This document shows positions 53,273-61,676 of a DNA stretch of 64,000 nucleotides, piece by piece. The notes beneath the pieces are model-generated. The model worked only from the letters and a program-made list of their open reading frames with translations, was not told the origin of the DNA and searched no databases. A program made the position numbers and the translations under genes. Origin of the DNA: Moritella sp. PE36 (lineage in GTDB: Bacteria > Pseudomonadota > Gammaproteobacteria > Enterobacterales > Moritellaceae); assembly GCF_000170855.1 (NCBI RefSeq), contig NZ_ABCQ01000015.1:34437-98436 (forward strand). The letters are read 5' to 3'. How positions within the stretch are numbered: the first letter of the stretch is position 1; the number at the start of each line of letters is the position of its first letter.

Positions 53273-53866
53273 GTGAAGACAAATAGAGCTATCTTAGTGC
53301 TTGATGTAATTAACGATCTTGTTCATCCAGGAGGCAGTGTTGGTGACGACGGGTTTTATGCCCATTCAACTGAACGTCAAATTGTCAACAATATTAAAAC
53401 AGTGCTCGATGTTGCTCGACAGCATAAAACGCCTATTTTTTATGTCGTTGTAGGCTTCAGTGAAAATTATGCTGAATGGTCGTCAACATCAAAACTATTT
53501 AAAAATGTACCACATAAAAAACAGGTGATTTTAGGTAAATGGGAAACAGAAGTGCACAAATTAATATCACCCAAAAACGATGATAAGGTCATTCAAAAAA
53601 ACAGGATAGACCCATTTTTCAATACTAATTTAGAGCTATTGCTTAGAACTCATCGTATTGACGAGGTCGTTATTACGGGCGTGTCCTCCGAATTTGTTGT
53701 TCTTTCTACAGTACTTTCTGCACATGATAGAGATTACAAAGTTACCGTACTCGAAGATTGTATTTCTTCTTCCGATCAATATAGCCATGAATGTGCTGTT
53801 CATATCATCAATAAAGTTGCTGATGTGATTAGTTCAAGTGAATTTAATAACCAAGAGAATATGTAA
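53273..53866 (+). CDS. Isochorismatase-fold hydrolase lacking the catalytic Cys
   Basis: 197 aa. The GTG start follows the previous stop directly (TAAGTG). The fold is recognisable: LVLDVINDLVHPGG with Asp11, FYVVVGF, a Lys at 109 in IQKNRIDPFF, and the strand-turn ITGVSSEFVVLSTVLSAHDRDY. In most family amidohydrolases that turn reads T-x-x-C-V; here the Cys position is Val142. True isochorismatases (EntB, PhzD) also work without this Cys, so it may cleave a vinyl ether or another non-amide bond, or be a binding protein. It overlaps the next gene by 1 bp. Confidence 0.82.
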   Translation: MKTNRAILVLDVINDLVHPGGSVGDDGFYAHSTERQIVNNIKTVLDVARQHKTPIFYVVVGFSENYAEWSSTSKLFKNVPHKKQVILGKWETEVHKLISPKNDDKVIQKNRIDPFFNTNLELLLRTHRIDEVVITGVSSEFVVLSTVLSAHDRDYKVTVLEDCISSSDQYSHECAVHIINKVADVISSSEFNNQENM

Positions 53867-54876
53867 TGAAACCGTTTTACACCTTCTTAGATACAGAAAA
53901 ACAAAACCTAACTGCGGTACTAATGCTTAATCCGCATAACCCTTACACGGATTACCCCGATTTTAAAGATTACATTGCAACTTTAGCGCTAAGAATTTCA
54001 TCCGAAACGGTGTTAAGAGCGGCCTGTGATGCCATAGTTTTCGATCGTATTGAACATGGAAATCATGTTCATATTTTAGGGAATTGTCCAATTGACGAAA
54101 CATTGCCTCAACTTGATTTAGATAATCCTGTTGAGCATAAATACAAAGCTAAAAAAACCTTCATTGGTGAAGGGTTTATGGAATTAATGTCGCATCTACA
54201 ACGTACACCATTATTTTCCTATAAAAATCGAAATAATGGTGATTATTTTACTGATTTAGTTTCTTTCAATAAACTAAAAGGTAAAAAGACAGGTTTTACA
54301 GATGGGGACTTGATTTATCATAGCGATCGTTCTTATCACCCCGTACGGGCGGATTATGTATCACTGCTTGGTCTACATGTTAGTGACAATGAGCTGATTT
54401 ATACAAACTATATGGATGTCAAAGAACTTAAAAAACATTTAAGTAAGTCAGTAATTGAAACTTTAGGTAAAGAAATCTTTGAAACGGAAGTTGATGATCT
54501 ATCTAAGGAAAACAATAGTTCTTGGAAAAAATCAGCAGTTCATTCCATTTTGTTAAGTAACAATTTAATTCGTTATCAAGACACTTTTACACGTCCTTTA
54601 GATCCAAACAACTTTAATGCGACGAAAGCACTGCTTGAGCTAAAGCATGCAATGAGTAAAGCTGCGAAGGTGCGCCACATGGTAAAAAAAGGTGAGATGC
54701 TTATTTTTGGTAACCAAACAGGGATCCATAACCGTGAATGGATTGACGTTAAAAATGCTGAGGAGGGTCGTAAACGTTGGTTGCTAAAAACATACAGTTT
54801 CAATAATACCGATAAAGCCTCGAAATATAAACCTTGGGCAACAAAAGAAGATGCACTTTGCATTTGTGATAGCTAA
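53866..54876 (+). CDS. Clavaminate-synthase-like Fe(II)/2-oxoglutarate oxygenase
   Basis: 336 aa. The iron triad is visible: H152 and D154 in LIYHSDRSYHPVRADYVSLLGL (key part HSDRSYHP) and the distal His288 in QTGIHNREW, with R304 (GRKRWLLKTY) placed to bind 2-oxoglutarate. This arrangement is that of the clavaminate synthase/AsnO/VioC branch, which hydroxylates or desaturates free or carrier-bound amino acids at the beta carbon. It starts within TAATG of the previous stop. An amino-acid substrate produced by the neighbouring aminotransferases is inferred. Confidence 0.87.
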   Translation: MKPFYTFLDTEKQNLTAVLMLNPHNPYTDYPDFKDYIATLALRISSETVLRAACDAIVFDRIEHGNHVHILGNCPIDETLPQLDLDNPVEHKYKAKKTFIGEGFMELMSHLQRTPLFSYKNRNNGDYFTDLVSFNKLKGKKTGFTDGDLIYHSDRSYHPVRADYVSLLGLHVSDNELIYTNYMDVKELKKHLSKSVIETLGKEIFETEVDDLSKENNSSWKKSAVHSILLSNNLIRYQDTFTRPLDPNNFNATKALLELKHAMSKAAKVRHMVKKGEMLIFGNQTGIHNREWIDVKNAEEGRKRWLLKTYSFNNTDKASKYKPWATKEDALCICDS

Positions 54877-54887
54877 GGATGGATCAA

Positions 54888-55283
54888 ATGCAAAACTTAT
54901 CAATGTCAGAAATACAAAATTCACTACCAAGACTGTTGGTTGGTTCTCTAAAACGTAATTTAAAACATGAGAATTTAGAGTTTGAGCCTATTAATAAAAA
55001 TGGCCGAGCGTCAGCTGAAGTTCATTGGCTATTTAAAGCAGAAGAAGCGGATGGTTCTGCGGCCGCCGTCATTCGATATTATGCAGGTGGCGATGCTCCA
55101 CCACATTTACATACGGGTTTTGAGTTGATTTACATACTTGAAGGCGAGATGCAAACATCGACAGGCGAGGTTAAAAAAAATGATCTTATTTTGCTAAAGC
55201 CTGGTTCCATTCACAAATCTAGCAGTAAATCCGGTTGTCTGGCGCTCATAATATGGCAACAACCAGTAAAAATGATGCGTTAG
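54888..55283 (+). CDS. Cupin-domain protein (ChrR-like)
   Basis: 131 aa from the ATG at 54888 (AAGGATGG upstream; an earlier ATG at 54879 is possible). Single cupin barrel with metal ligands in DAPPHLHTGFELIYILEGEM (two His and a Glu) and a later His in LKPGSIHKSSS. Single-domain cupins in biosynthetic clusters are often dioxygenases, isomerases or epimerases, but function cannot be read from the fold. A 114-bp gap separates it from the MFS gene, though no terminator was seen. Confidence 0.85.
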   Translation: MQNLSMSEIQNSLPRLLVGSLKRNLKHENLEFEPINKNGRASAEVHWLFKAEEADGSAAAVIRYYAGGDAPPHLHTGFELIYILEGEMQTSTGEVKKNDLILLKPGSIHKSSSKSGCLALIIWQQPVKMMR

Positions 55284-55397
55284 TTAATTGGTCAGTGAGC
55301 CAAAGCAAAATTGTGTTTATCAATTAGTTAGAGAGGGGAGTACCCCCCTCTATTGTATTTCTTTAATTTATTAAAAATTGCTCTAAAAGGTGTGGAT

Positions 55398-56621
55398 ATG
55401 TCTACAACAAATAATTATCGATGGTTTGTACTAGGTGTTGGTGTAATTGCGCAAATGACCTTTGCGATGGGGTTTGCTGGAATCCCAGTTGCTGGCGTAT
55501 TAATGCGTGAAGCATATGATTTCTCATTATTTGAACTTGGTGTAGTTCTTGGTGCAATGGGTCTAGGTGTTGCCCTTTCAGAAATAATCTGGGGTGTTTT
55601 GACAGATAAGCTTGGTGATAAAACAGTTTTAGTGATTGGCCTTTGGTTATCTGCTGGTGCATTTTCGGCTATTTCGCGTTTTTTAACGCCCGATTCTGGT
55701 GAATCTATTTACTACTTGGCTTTAAGTGGAGGGTTAATAGCATCTGGGGCGTTTGGCGGAAGTATTAACTCATCTTCTGGTAGAACTGTAATGTCGTGGT
55801 TTGATGATAGCGAACGCGGATTTGCAATGAGTATTCGTCAAACTGCTATACCAGTAGGGGGAGCGATTGGGGCAGGACTTGTCCCTTGGTTAGCATATTC
55901 GTATGGATTTGATTCAGCATTTTTGTTTCTTGCTTTAGCTAGCTTTATTGTTGGATTATTTGTGCTTATTTTCGTCGATTCGAAACATAAAAAGATAAGC
56001 AACGCGGCCAAGAAAAGTGCTGTAGTGAAATCACCATTAAAAAGCTTTGAGATATGGAAGATAACGATAGCGGCAGGATTATTAACGGTACCGCAAATGT
56101 CGGTGCTTACTTTTGGTGGACTATATCTCAAGGACGTATTTCATATTGAATTATCATTAATTTCTGTCATTTTAATCAGTGTACAAATAGGTGGGGGTGC
56201 CTTTCGAATTTGGTTTGGCTACTATACGGATAAGAACAAAAATCGTATACCTGTATTAAAGCATATTTCAATCTTAGGTGGACTCTCAGCAGTAGTTTTA
56301 TGTTTTGTAGTTGATAGCTACTTTTACGGTATAGCACTTTTTATTATCACAGGACTTATAGGTAATGCTTGGCACGGGGTTGCATATACCGAAGTGGCTG
56401 TTCAAGCTGGTGTAGAACGAGCTGGTACAGCGCTTGGCATGATAGGTACAACGGTATTTATGTCATCGTTTTTGTCTCCAATTATGATTTCGAGTGTGGT
56501 TGATGTATCAGGTTGGTCAACCGCTTGGGGAATTGTTGGAGTGTTAACTTTAGCGTCGCTTCTATTTTTACAGAGTCCTAAAAATAAATCAACAACCTCT
56601 ACAGCGCCAGTGGAGGGTTGA
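55398..56621 (+). CDS. MFS transporter (probable exporter of the cluster product)
   Basis: 407 aa from the ATG at 55398 (AAGGTG upstream). Twelve membrane segments, with the MFS loop motif GVLTDKLGDKTVL between helices 2 and 3 and a repeat of it in GYYTDKNKNRIPVLK. There is a central cytosolic loop rich in Lys and Ser (about 190-220). Its position inside the operon suggests export of the product or import of a precursor; export would also protect the producer. Substrate unknown. Confidence 0.88.
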   Translation: MSTTNNYRWFVLGVGVIAQMTFAMGFAGIPVAGVLMREAYDFSLFELGVVLGAMGLGVALSEIIWGVLTDKLGDKTVLVIGLWLSAGAFSAISRFLTPDSGESIYYLALSGGLIASGAFGGSINSSSGRTVMSWFDDSERGFAMSIRQTAIPVGGAIGAGLVPWLAYSYGFDSAFLFLALASFIVGLFVLIFVDSKHKKISNAAKKSAVVKSPLKSFEIWKITIAAGLLTVPQMSVLTFGGLYLKDVFHIELSLISVILISVQIGGGAFRIWFGYYTDKNKNRIPVLKHISILGGLSAVVLCFVVDSYFYGIALFIITGLIGNAWHGVAYTEVAVQAGVERAGTALGMIGTTVFMSSFLSPIMISSVVDVSGWSTAWGIVGVLTLASLLFLQSPKNKSTTSTAPVEG

Positions 56622-56624
56622 GCT

Positions 56625-58031
56625 ATGACTAAAACAATAGCAGAAAAAATTTGGGATAGTCATATTGTTGCATCATTAGGGAACACGGAAGTACTGCTCT
56701 ACATTGACTTGCATTTACTACACGAAATTAACACGCCACAGGCTTTTGATGGACTAAGAGAGAAAGGAGTCAATGTACATCGACCAGATAGAACGCTTTC
56801 TACCGAAGATCACAATACACCGACATCGTCTGTTATCGACATCGATAAGGACAGCAGCACGTGGACTCAAATAAAATTACTTCGTGAAAATTGTCAAGAG
56901 TATGGTCTTGAGCATAAAAAGCTCGGAGAACTAGGTCAGGGTATTACTCATGTGATAGCACCCGAACAGGGGAGAGTACTCCCAGGTTCAACGTTGGTAT
57001 GTTGTGATTCCCATACCACAACTCATGGCGCATTCGGAGCCCTCGCTTTTGGCATAGGTACCAGTCAGGTTGAGCATGTATTGGCTACACAAACATTAAG
57101 AGCGATCCCTTTCAATACAATGCGGGTCAATGTAACAGGTGCTTATAACGAAGGTGTTGATGCGAAAGATTTGGCCTTATTCATTATCAATGAAATTGGT
57201 ACTGGTGGTGGTCAAGGCTGTGTCATTGAATACACTGGCGAAGCAGTTTCGCAACTATCTATGGAGCAACGCATGACCCTTTGCAATATGACGGTAGAAG
57301 CAGGAGCAAGTGCAGGTATTATTTCTCCCGATCAAACGACCGTTTCGTACCTCAAAGAAAAGCTGGCGGAGCGCAATGTTACGATCAGTGACGCAGATAC
57401 GACTAAATGGCTGACATATGCGACCGATATGGATGCAGTGTTTGATAAATATGTTGAAATAGATGCAGCTAAAGTTCCAAAAATGATCTCATGGGGTACC
57501 AACCCTTCACAAGTTATCCCTGTAGTAGGGAAGGTGCCATATGTCGATCCCCTTGACTGTGCCAGTAAACAGATAGCCGCAACACAAGCACTCAAATATA
57601 TGGGCTTAAAAGAAGGCGATGATCTGAGTTCACATCCAATTACGAATGTCTTTATTGGTTCATGTACTAATGGACGGATCGAAGATATGAGAGCTGTAGC
57701 AGCGGTACTCAAAGAGCACAAGGTACACAAAGATGTTCACATGTTAATTGTGCCAGGTTCAATGAAAGTTCACGAACAAGTAATCAAGGAAGGTATTGAT
57801 AAAGTATTCCTTAATGCCGGAGCTGATTTTAGAGGGTTAGCGGGATGTTCTCTTTGTGTTGGTTTGAATTCTGATAAGTTAAGCGCAGGTAAAAGAACAG
57901 TATCGACCAGTAATCGTAATTTTGAAGGGCGGCAAGGCGTAGGCGTACGTACACATATAACCTCACCAGTGGTTGCTGCAGCATCTGCTATTAAGGGGCA
58001 TATAGCCTCGCCACAATGTTTGGAAAATTAA
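56625..58031 (+). CDS. LeuC-like isomerase large subunit (3-isopropylmalate dehydratase family)
   Basis: 468 aa, the LeuC length. The [4Fe-4S] ligands are intact: C347 in FIGSCTNGRIEDM, and C408 and C411 in AGCSLCVGLN. LHEINTPQAFDGLR and DSHTTTHGAFGALAFGIGTSQVEHVLATQT (key part GAFGALAFGIGTSQVEH) are close to LeuC. It would dehydrate and rehydrate the malate made by the LeuA-like enzyme, together with the LeuD-like subunit downstream (4 bp away, GTG start). No LeuB-type dehydrogenase is in the window. Confidence 0.92.
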   Translation: MTKTIAEKIWDSHIVASLGNTEVLLYIDLHLLHEINTPQAFDGLREKGVNVHRPDRTLSTEDHNTPTSSVIDIDKDSSTWTQIKLLRENCQEYGLEHKKLGELGQGITHVIAPEQGRVLPGSTLVCCDSHTTTHGAFGALAFGIGTSQVEHVLATQTLRAIPFNTMRVNVTGAYNEGVDAKDLALFIINEIGTGGGQGCVIEYTGEAVSQLSMEQRMTLCNMTVEAGASAGIISPDQTTVSYLKEKLAERNVTISDADTTKWLTYATDMDAVFDKYVEIDAAKVPKMISWGTNPSQVIPVVGKVPYVDPLDCASKQIAATQALKYMGLKEGDDLSSHPITNVFIGSCTNGRIEDMRAVAAVLKEHKVHKDVHMLIVPGSMKVHEQVIKEGIDKVFLNAGADFRGLAGCSLCVGLNSDKLSAGKRTVSTSNRNFEGRQGVGVRTHITSPVVAAASAIKGHIASPQCLEN

Positions 58032-58034
58032 ATC

Positions 58035-58604
58035 GTGAGTAGAAAATATTTCCGTGGCAGAGGAATGCCATTAGTAAAAAACAATATAGATACTGACCAA
58101 ATTATGCCGGCTCGATTTTGTTACAAGCCGACCCGCCGCAATCATGAAAATTCAGTATTTGGTGACTGGCGTGAATCAACAGATTTCCCGCTAAATGATC
58201 CGCGCTACCAACGTGCAACCATTTTAGTTACGGGCCGTGAGTTTGCCACAGGCTCTTCACGTGAGTTTGCAGTCTGGGGACTGAAAGATTGGGGATTTAA
58301 AGTTGTGATAGCCCCAAGTTTCGGGGACATCTTTTACAAAAATGCGTCAATAAATGATTTGCTGCCGGTAATCTTGAGTGAAGACGATGTTGAGCAACTT
58401 TGGGGGTTTCTAAAGGAAGACCACTACCTCGACATTACCGTTGATCTAGTACGAGATTCAGTTATAGCAAAAGGGAATGAATTCAAACTGACTATCTCTG
58501 ATATCGTTAAAAAACGTTATATAGAAAATATCAACGAAACAAAAGAAACAATTAAGATATTGAATACTATAAAAAAATTTGAGAGCGAGAACGGTAAACA
58601 ATGA
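58035..58604 (+). CDS. LeuD-like isomerase small subunit
   Basis: 189 aa with a GTG start. The swivel-domain signatures are present: NIDTDQIMPARF at residues 18-29, GREFATGSSREFAVWGLKDWGFKVVIAPSFGDIFYKNA (key part GSSREFAVWGLKDWGFKVV). In typical LeuD the loop is GSSREHAPW; here His is Phe and Pro is Val. This loop shapes the substrate site, so a different side chain from isopropylmalate is likely. The stop overlaps the next start (ATGA). Confidence 0.9.
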   Translation: MSRKYFRGRGMPLVKNNIDTDQIMPARFCYKPTRRNHENSVFGDWRESTDFPLNDPRYQRATILVTGREFATGSSREFAVWGLKDWGFKVVIAPSFGDIFYKNASINDLLPVILSEDDVEQLWGFLKEDHYLDITVDLVRDSVIAKGNEFKLTISDIVKKRYIENINETKETIKILNTIKKFESENGKQ

Positions 58605-60442
58605 AGAGAATAACAATTATTGGAAGTGGCCCACGTGGAATGTCGGTACTTGAGCGCCTTGTTGCTAATGCGATAACAATGGACATACAACAAAAAATTG
58701 AAATTATCCTTATAGATAATTGTCGAGTTGGGCAAGGGCGTATCTGGGATAGTACGCAAAGTAAAAATTATATTATGAATACGCTATCCACGGAGATTTC
58801 TGCTTTCTCTGGACATGGTTCCGTAGATACTGCCAAGCCAGGTAAAGGCCCATCATTCTCGGAGTGGTGGAAAGAAAATTATGACGATTTTGACCATTAT
58901 CAAGGTTATGCACCGAGACGTTATTACGGTGAATACTTGTCATTCGTTCACGCTGTGGTTAAAGCATGCTTACCGAGAAATGTAACGCTGATAGATCTAA
59001 ACGACACGGTACTCGACATCGATGTGGATGATAAGTCTTGCAATATTATATGTGAAAATTCGAATCCATTTATGAGCAATACAGTAATAATGACAACAGG
59101 CCACTCTACCAATAAGTATCTTGGTAAATTCAATGATCTACAAAACTTTGCGTCGACTCAAGCTAATCTTCAGTTTATCGCGGGTGACTCTTCGAGTGAA
59201 ATCGATTTCTCTGTCGTTAAACCGATGGAAAATGTAGGCATTATCGGTCTTGGTTTGTCATTTTTTGATGTCGTAGCGGAGCTAACTGAAGGTAGAGGCG
59301 GTCAGTTCATTGAAGTAAATGGTGCAAGTCTAATTTATCAACCATCAGGTTTAGAGCCAAAATTATACTGTGGTTCACGTAGCGGTGTACCTATTTTTTC
59401 AAGAGGGCGTAACGAAAAACCATCTGACTATAAATATAAGCATGCAATATTCACACATGATAAAATATCACAACTTCGTGTAGAAAAAAACGGAAACCTT
59501 GATTTTCATTCGGACGTTTGGTCACTACTTGAAGCTGAAATTAACTATGCATATTTTGCTCAGATTATTCGCAATCAGCAGGGTGAGAGCGCCGCGAATA
59601 TGTTTACCCAAACGGTGGCAGAAAACAATATTGAAGACTCTAAATCATTGGCGTTCTTTGCCTCTGAAGCTTTAAGTCAACACACCCACCCCCTCGACTT
59701 AGCAGCCCTGGCCAGACCCTTTGAAGGTATAAAATTCGATAGTTCTGACTCGTGGAACCAACACTTAGTGAAATTGCTTAAAGCTGACTTGGCAGCAGCG
59801 GAAAATGGAAACCTCGGTTCACCATTAAAATCTGCTTTAGATGTACTGCGTAATTCTCGAGACAACCTTCGAGCAGCTATCGACTTCGGTGGGTTATCGC
59901 CGCAAACACATAAAAATTTCCTGTCGATCTACATGCCAATTATTACGTTACTTTCAGCTGGCCCTCCTTTATTTCGAACTAAACAACTTTTAGCATTGAT
60001 GGATGCAGGTATCGTGTCAATAGTCCCACCTAGTATGGATATTACAACCTCTCGAAATGGTTATGTTTTGATGTCTGGTGCCTATGATGGCTATAAACGT
60101 AACATTACGACGCTGATTGATGCGCGTGTACCTGTTGCGAATTTGCAGCTCGATGAAAATCAATTAACACGTAATTTGTATGACAAAGGTGTGTATAGCT
60201 CGTTTGTAAATAAAGGCGAAAATGGCGACGAATTTGTGACCGGTGGAGTGAATGTGACGGACTCTCCTTTTAATCCTATAGGTAAAGATGGCACGGTATA
60301 TCAACACATTTTTGTTTTAGGTATTCCGACAGAACATACACGTTGGTTTATGCAATCAGGTTCTAGCCGTCCAGCACATTGGATCGATTTCATGATTGAT
60401 GCCGATAACATAGCAAAAAGTGCCCTTAATATTTTGGGTTGA
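58601..60442 (+). CDS. FAD/NAD(P)-binding oxidoreductase (NAD_binding_9 family)
   Basis: 613 aa. The N-terminal dinucleotide-binding motif is IIGSGPRGMSVLERL, with a second fingerprint NVGIIGLGLSFFDVVAELT at about residue 215. The family signatures QGRIWDSTQSKNYIMNT and FSEWW are typical of large FAD/NAD(P)-binding proteins found in secondary-metabolite and other accessory loci. It overlaps the LeuD-like gene by 4 bp. It may oxidise the LeuACD product in place of the missing LeuB, or N- or C-oxidise the final amino acid. Both options are guesses. Confidence 0.82.
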   Translation: MKRITIIGSGPRGMSVLERLVANAITMDIQQKIEIILIDNCRVGQGRIWDSTQSKNYIMNTLSTEISAFSGHGSVDTAKPGKGPSFSEWWKENYDDFDHYQGYAPRRYYGEYLSFVHAVVKACLPRNVTLIDLNDTVLDIDVDDKSCNIICENSNPFMSNTVIMTTGHSTNKYLGKFNDLQNFASTQANLQFIAGDSSSEIDFSVVKPMENVGIIGLGLSFFDVVAELTEGRGGQFIEVNGASLIYQPSGLEPKLYCGSRSGVPIFSRGRNEKPSDYKYKHAIFTHDKISQLRVEKNGNLDFHSDVWSLLEAEINYAYFAQIIRNQQGESAANMFTQTVAENNIEDSKSLAFFASEALSQHTHPLDLAALARPFEGIKFDSSDSWNQHLVKLLKADLAAAENGNLGSPLKSALDVLRNSRDNLRAAIDFGGLSPQTHKNFLSIYMPIITLLSAGPPLFRTKQLLALMDAGIVSIVPPSMDITTSRNGYVLMSGAYDGYKRNITTLIDARVPVANLQLDENQLTRNLYDKGVYSSFVNKGENGDEFVTGGVNVTDSPFNPIGKDGTVYQHIFVLGIPTEHTRWFMQSGSSRPAHWIDFMIDADNIAKSALNILG

Positions 60443-60490
60443 GCATAATTTAGTGGGTGGTCATACGCCCACATTCAAAATGGTGGATGA

Positions 60491-61675
60491 ATGTTAAACC
60501 TAAAAACAAATTCCAAGTTAGATCCTATTTCTCAGGTCGTTAATCGTGTGAAGGTTGATCGCAGAGGGGGAACGCTGGACTTAAGTATAGGATATTATGA
60601 AAGTGAAGGTGAACACCACACCGGTTTCTCAGTTTTAGACGATACAAAATCATCGTTGCCTAGTATTGGTATCAACTTCAGTATCTTAGGTCTTGAGCAA
60701 TACAGGGATGCAGTAAAAACATTGATAACTAATGAAAATAATTCATCTCATACGCTTAGTACGGTTCAAACAATAGGTGCATCTGGAGGCCTGTGGTTAG
60801 CTTTCTTGATTCTAAAAAGAGAAGGTGGAGCAAAACGTGTTTGGTTCAGCAACCCAACCTGGGGTAATCATTTAGACATAGCCAAAAATACGGGCTTAGA
60901 GATCATTCGATATCAATACGACCTTACTGACGTTGGAAATCTAAACTTTAATGCTGTTAAACAGTCATTAGGTGACCTAGAAAAAAACGATATCTTAGTC
61001 GTGCAGGGGTGCTGCCATAATCCCTGTGGAATTGATTTCACAATGTTTCAATGGAACGAAATCGCAAAAATTGCTCAACGTAAATCAGCCTATATAGTGG
61101 TTGATTTCGCTTACTTTGGTTTGTCTAAATCATTTAAAGAAGATAAGAAAATTTTAATACCTTTGCTTAACAATTTAAATAACCTCTTTGTTATCAATTC
61201 GTTCTCTAAAAATTTGGGCTTATATTGTGAACGACTTGGCGCGCTTAGTTTTTTCTCTCGCTCGAAAGATGAAGTACAGTCGTTTGATGGGTACGCCAAA
61301 AGTATTATTCGTTCGACATACTCTATGCCACCACAACTTTTGGCAGGTCAAGTAGCACATGTAATTTCAAATGTTGAAATTTTCGATAAGTGGATTGACG
61401 AAGTCGCAATTGTCAGAGATACGCTCTATATGCGTAAGGAAATACTAATTAATACACTAGAAACCAGTGGATTAGCTCATCTTGTAAGTAATACAAAAAG
61501 TAATGGTATGTTCTTAAATTTATTACTCAGTAGCGAGGAAATTGAACAACTAGTAGTTCAATTTGGTATTTATATATTAGGTAATGGACGCCTAAGTCTG
61601 GCCGGCCTACAGAAGAAAGATATTAATAAACTCGTGGAAGCCATTTCACAAGTAAAAACTAAAAGGGTGTTTTAA
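60491..61675 (+). CDS. Diverged AspC/TyrB-type aminotransferase 1
   Basis: 394 aa PLP enzyme of the aspartate/aromatic fold. The Schiff-base Lys is K240 in INSFSKNLGLYCERLGAL; QGCCHNPCGID and VVDFAYFGL hold the Asn and Asp/Tyr cofactor ligands, and the carboxylate-binding Arg is in GNGRLSLAGL. It is more diverged from AspC than its neighbour (NPCG for NPTG). It probably transaminates a chain-extended 2-oxo acid. The 48-bp gap before it is the second largest in the operon. The next gene starts 1 bp after its stop. Confidence 0.88.
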   Translation: MLNLKTNSKLDPISQVVNRVKVDRRGGTLDLSIGYYESEGEHHTGFSVLDDTKSSLPSIGINFSILGLEQYRDAVKTLITNENNSSHTLSTVQTIGASGGLWLAFLILKREGGAKRVWFSNPTWGNHLDIAKNTGLEIIRYQYDLTDVGNLNFNAVKQSLGDLEKNDILVVQGCCHNPCGIDFTMFQWNEIAKIAQRKSAYIVVDFAYFGLSKSFKEDKKILIPLLNNLNNLFVINSFSKNLGLYCERLGALSFFSRSKDEVQSFDGYAKSIIRSTYSMPPQLLAGQVAHVISNVEIFDKWIDEVAIVRDTLYMRKEILINTLETSGLAHLVSNTKSNGMFLNLLLSSEEIEQLVVQFGIYILGNGRLSLAGLQKKDINKLVEAISQVKTKRVF

Positions 61676-61676
61676 T

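Noticed and set aside
52109..58604. Primary leucine operon
   Set aside because: There is no leuB, leuA is truncated, the genes are interrupted by oxygenase, cupin and MFS genes, and no leader peptide rich in Leu codons is seen.
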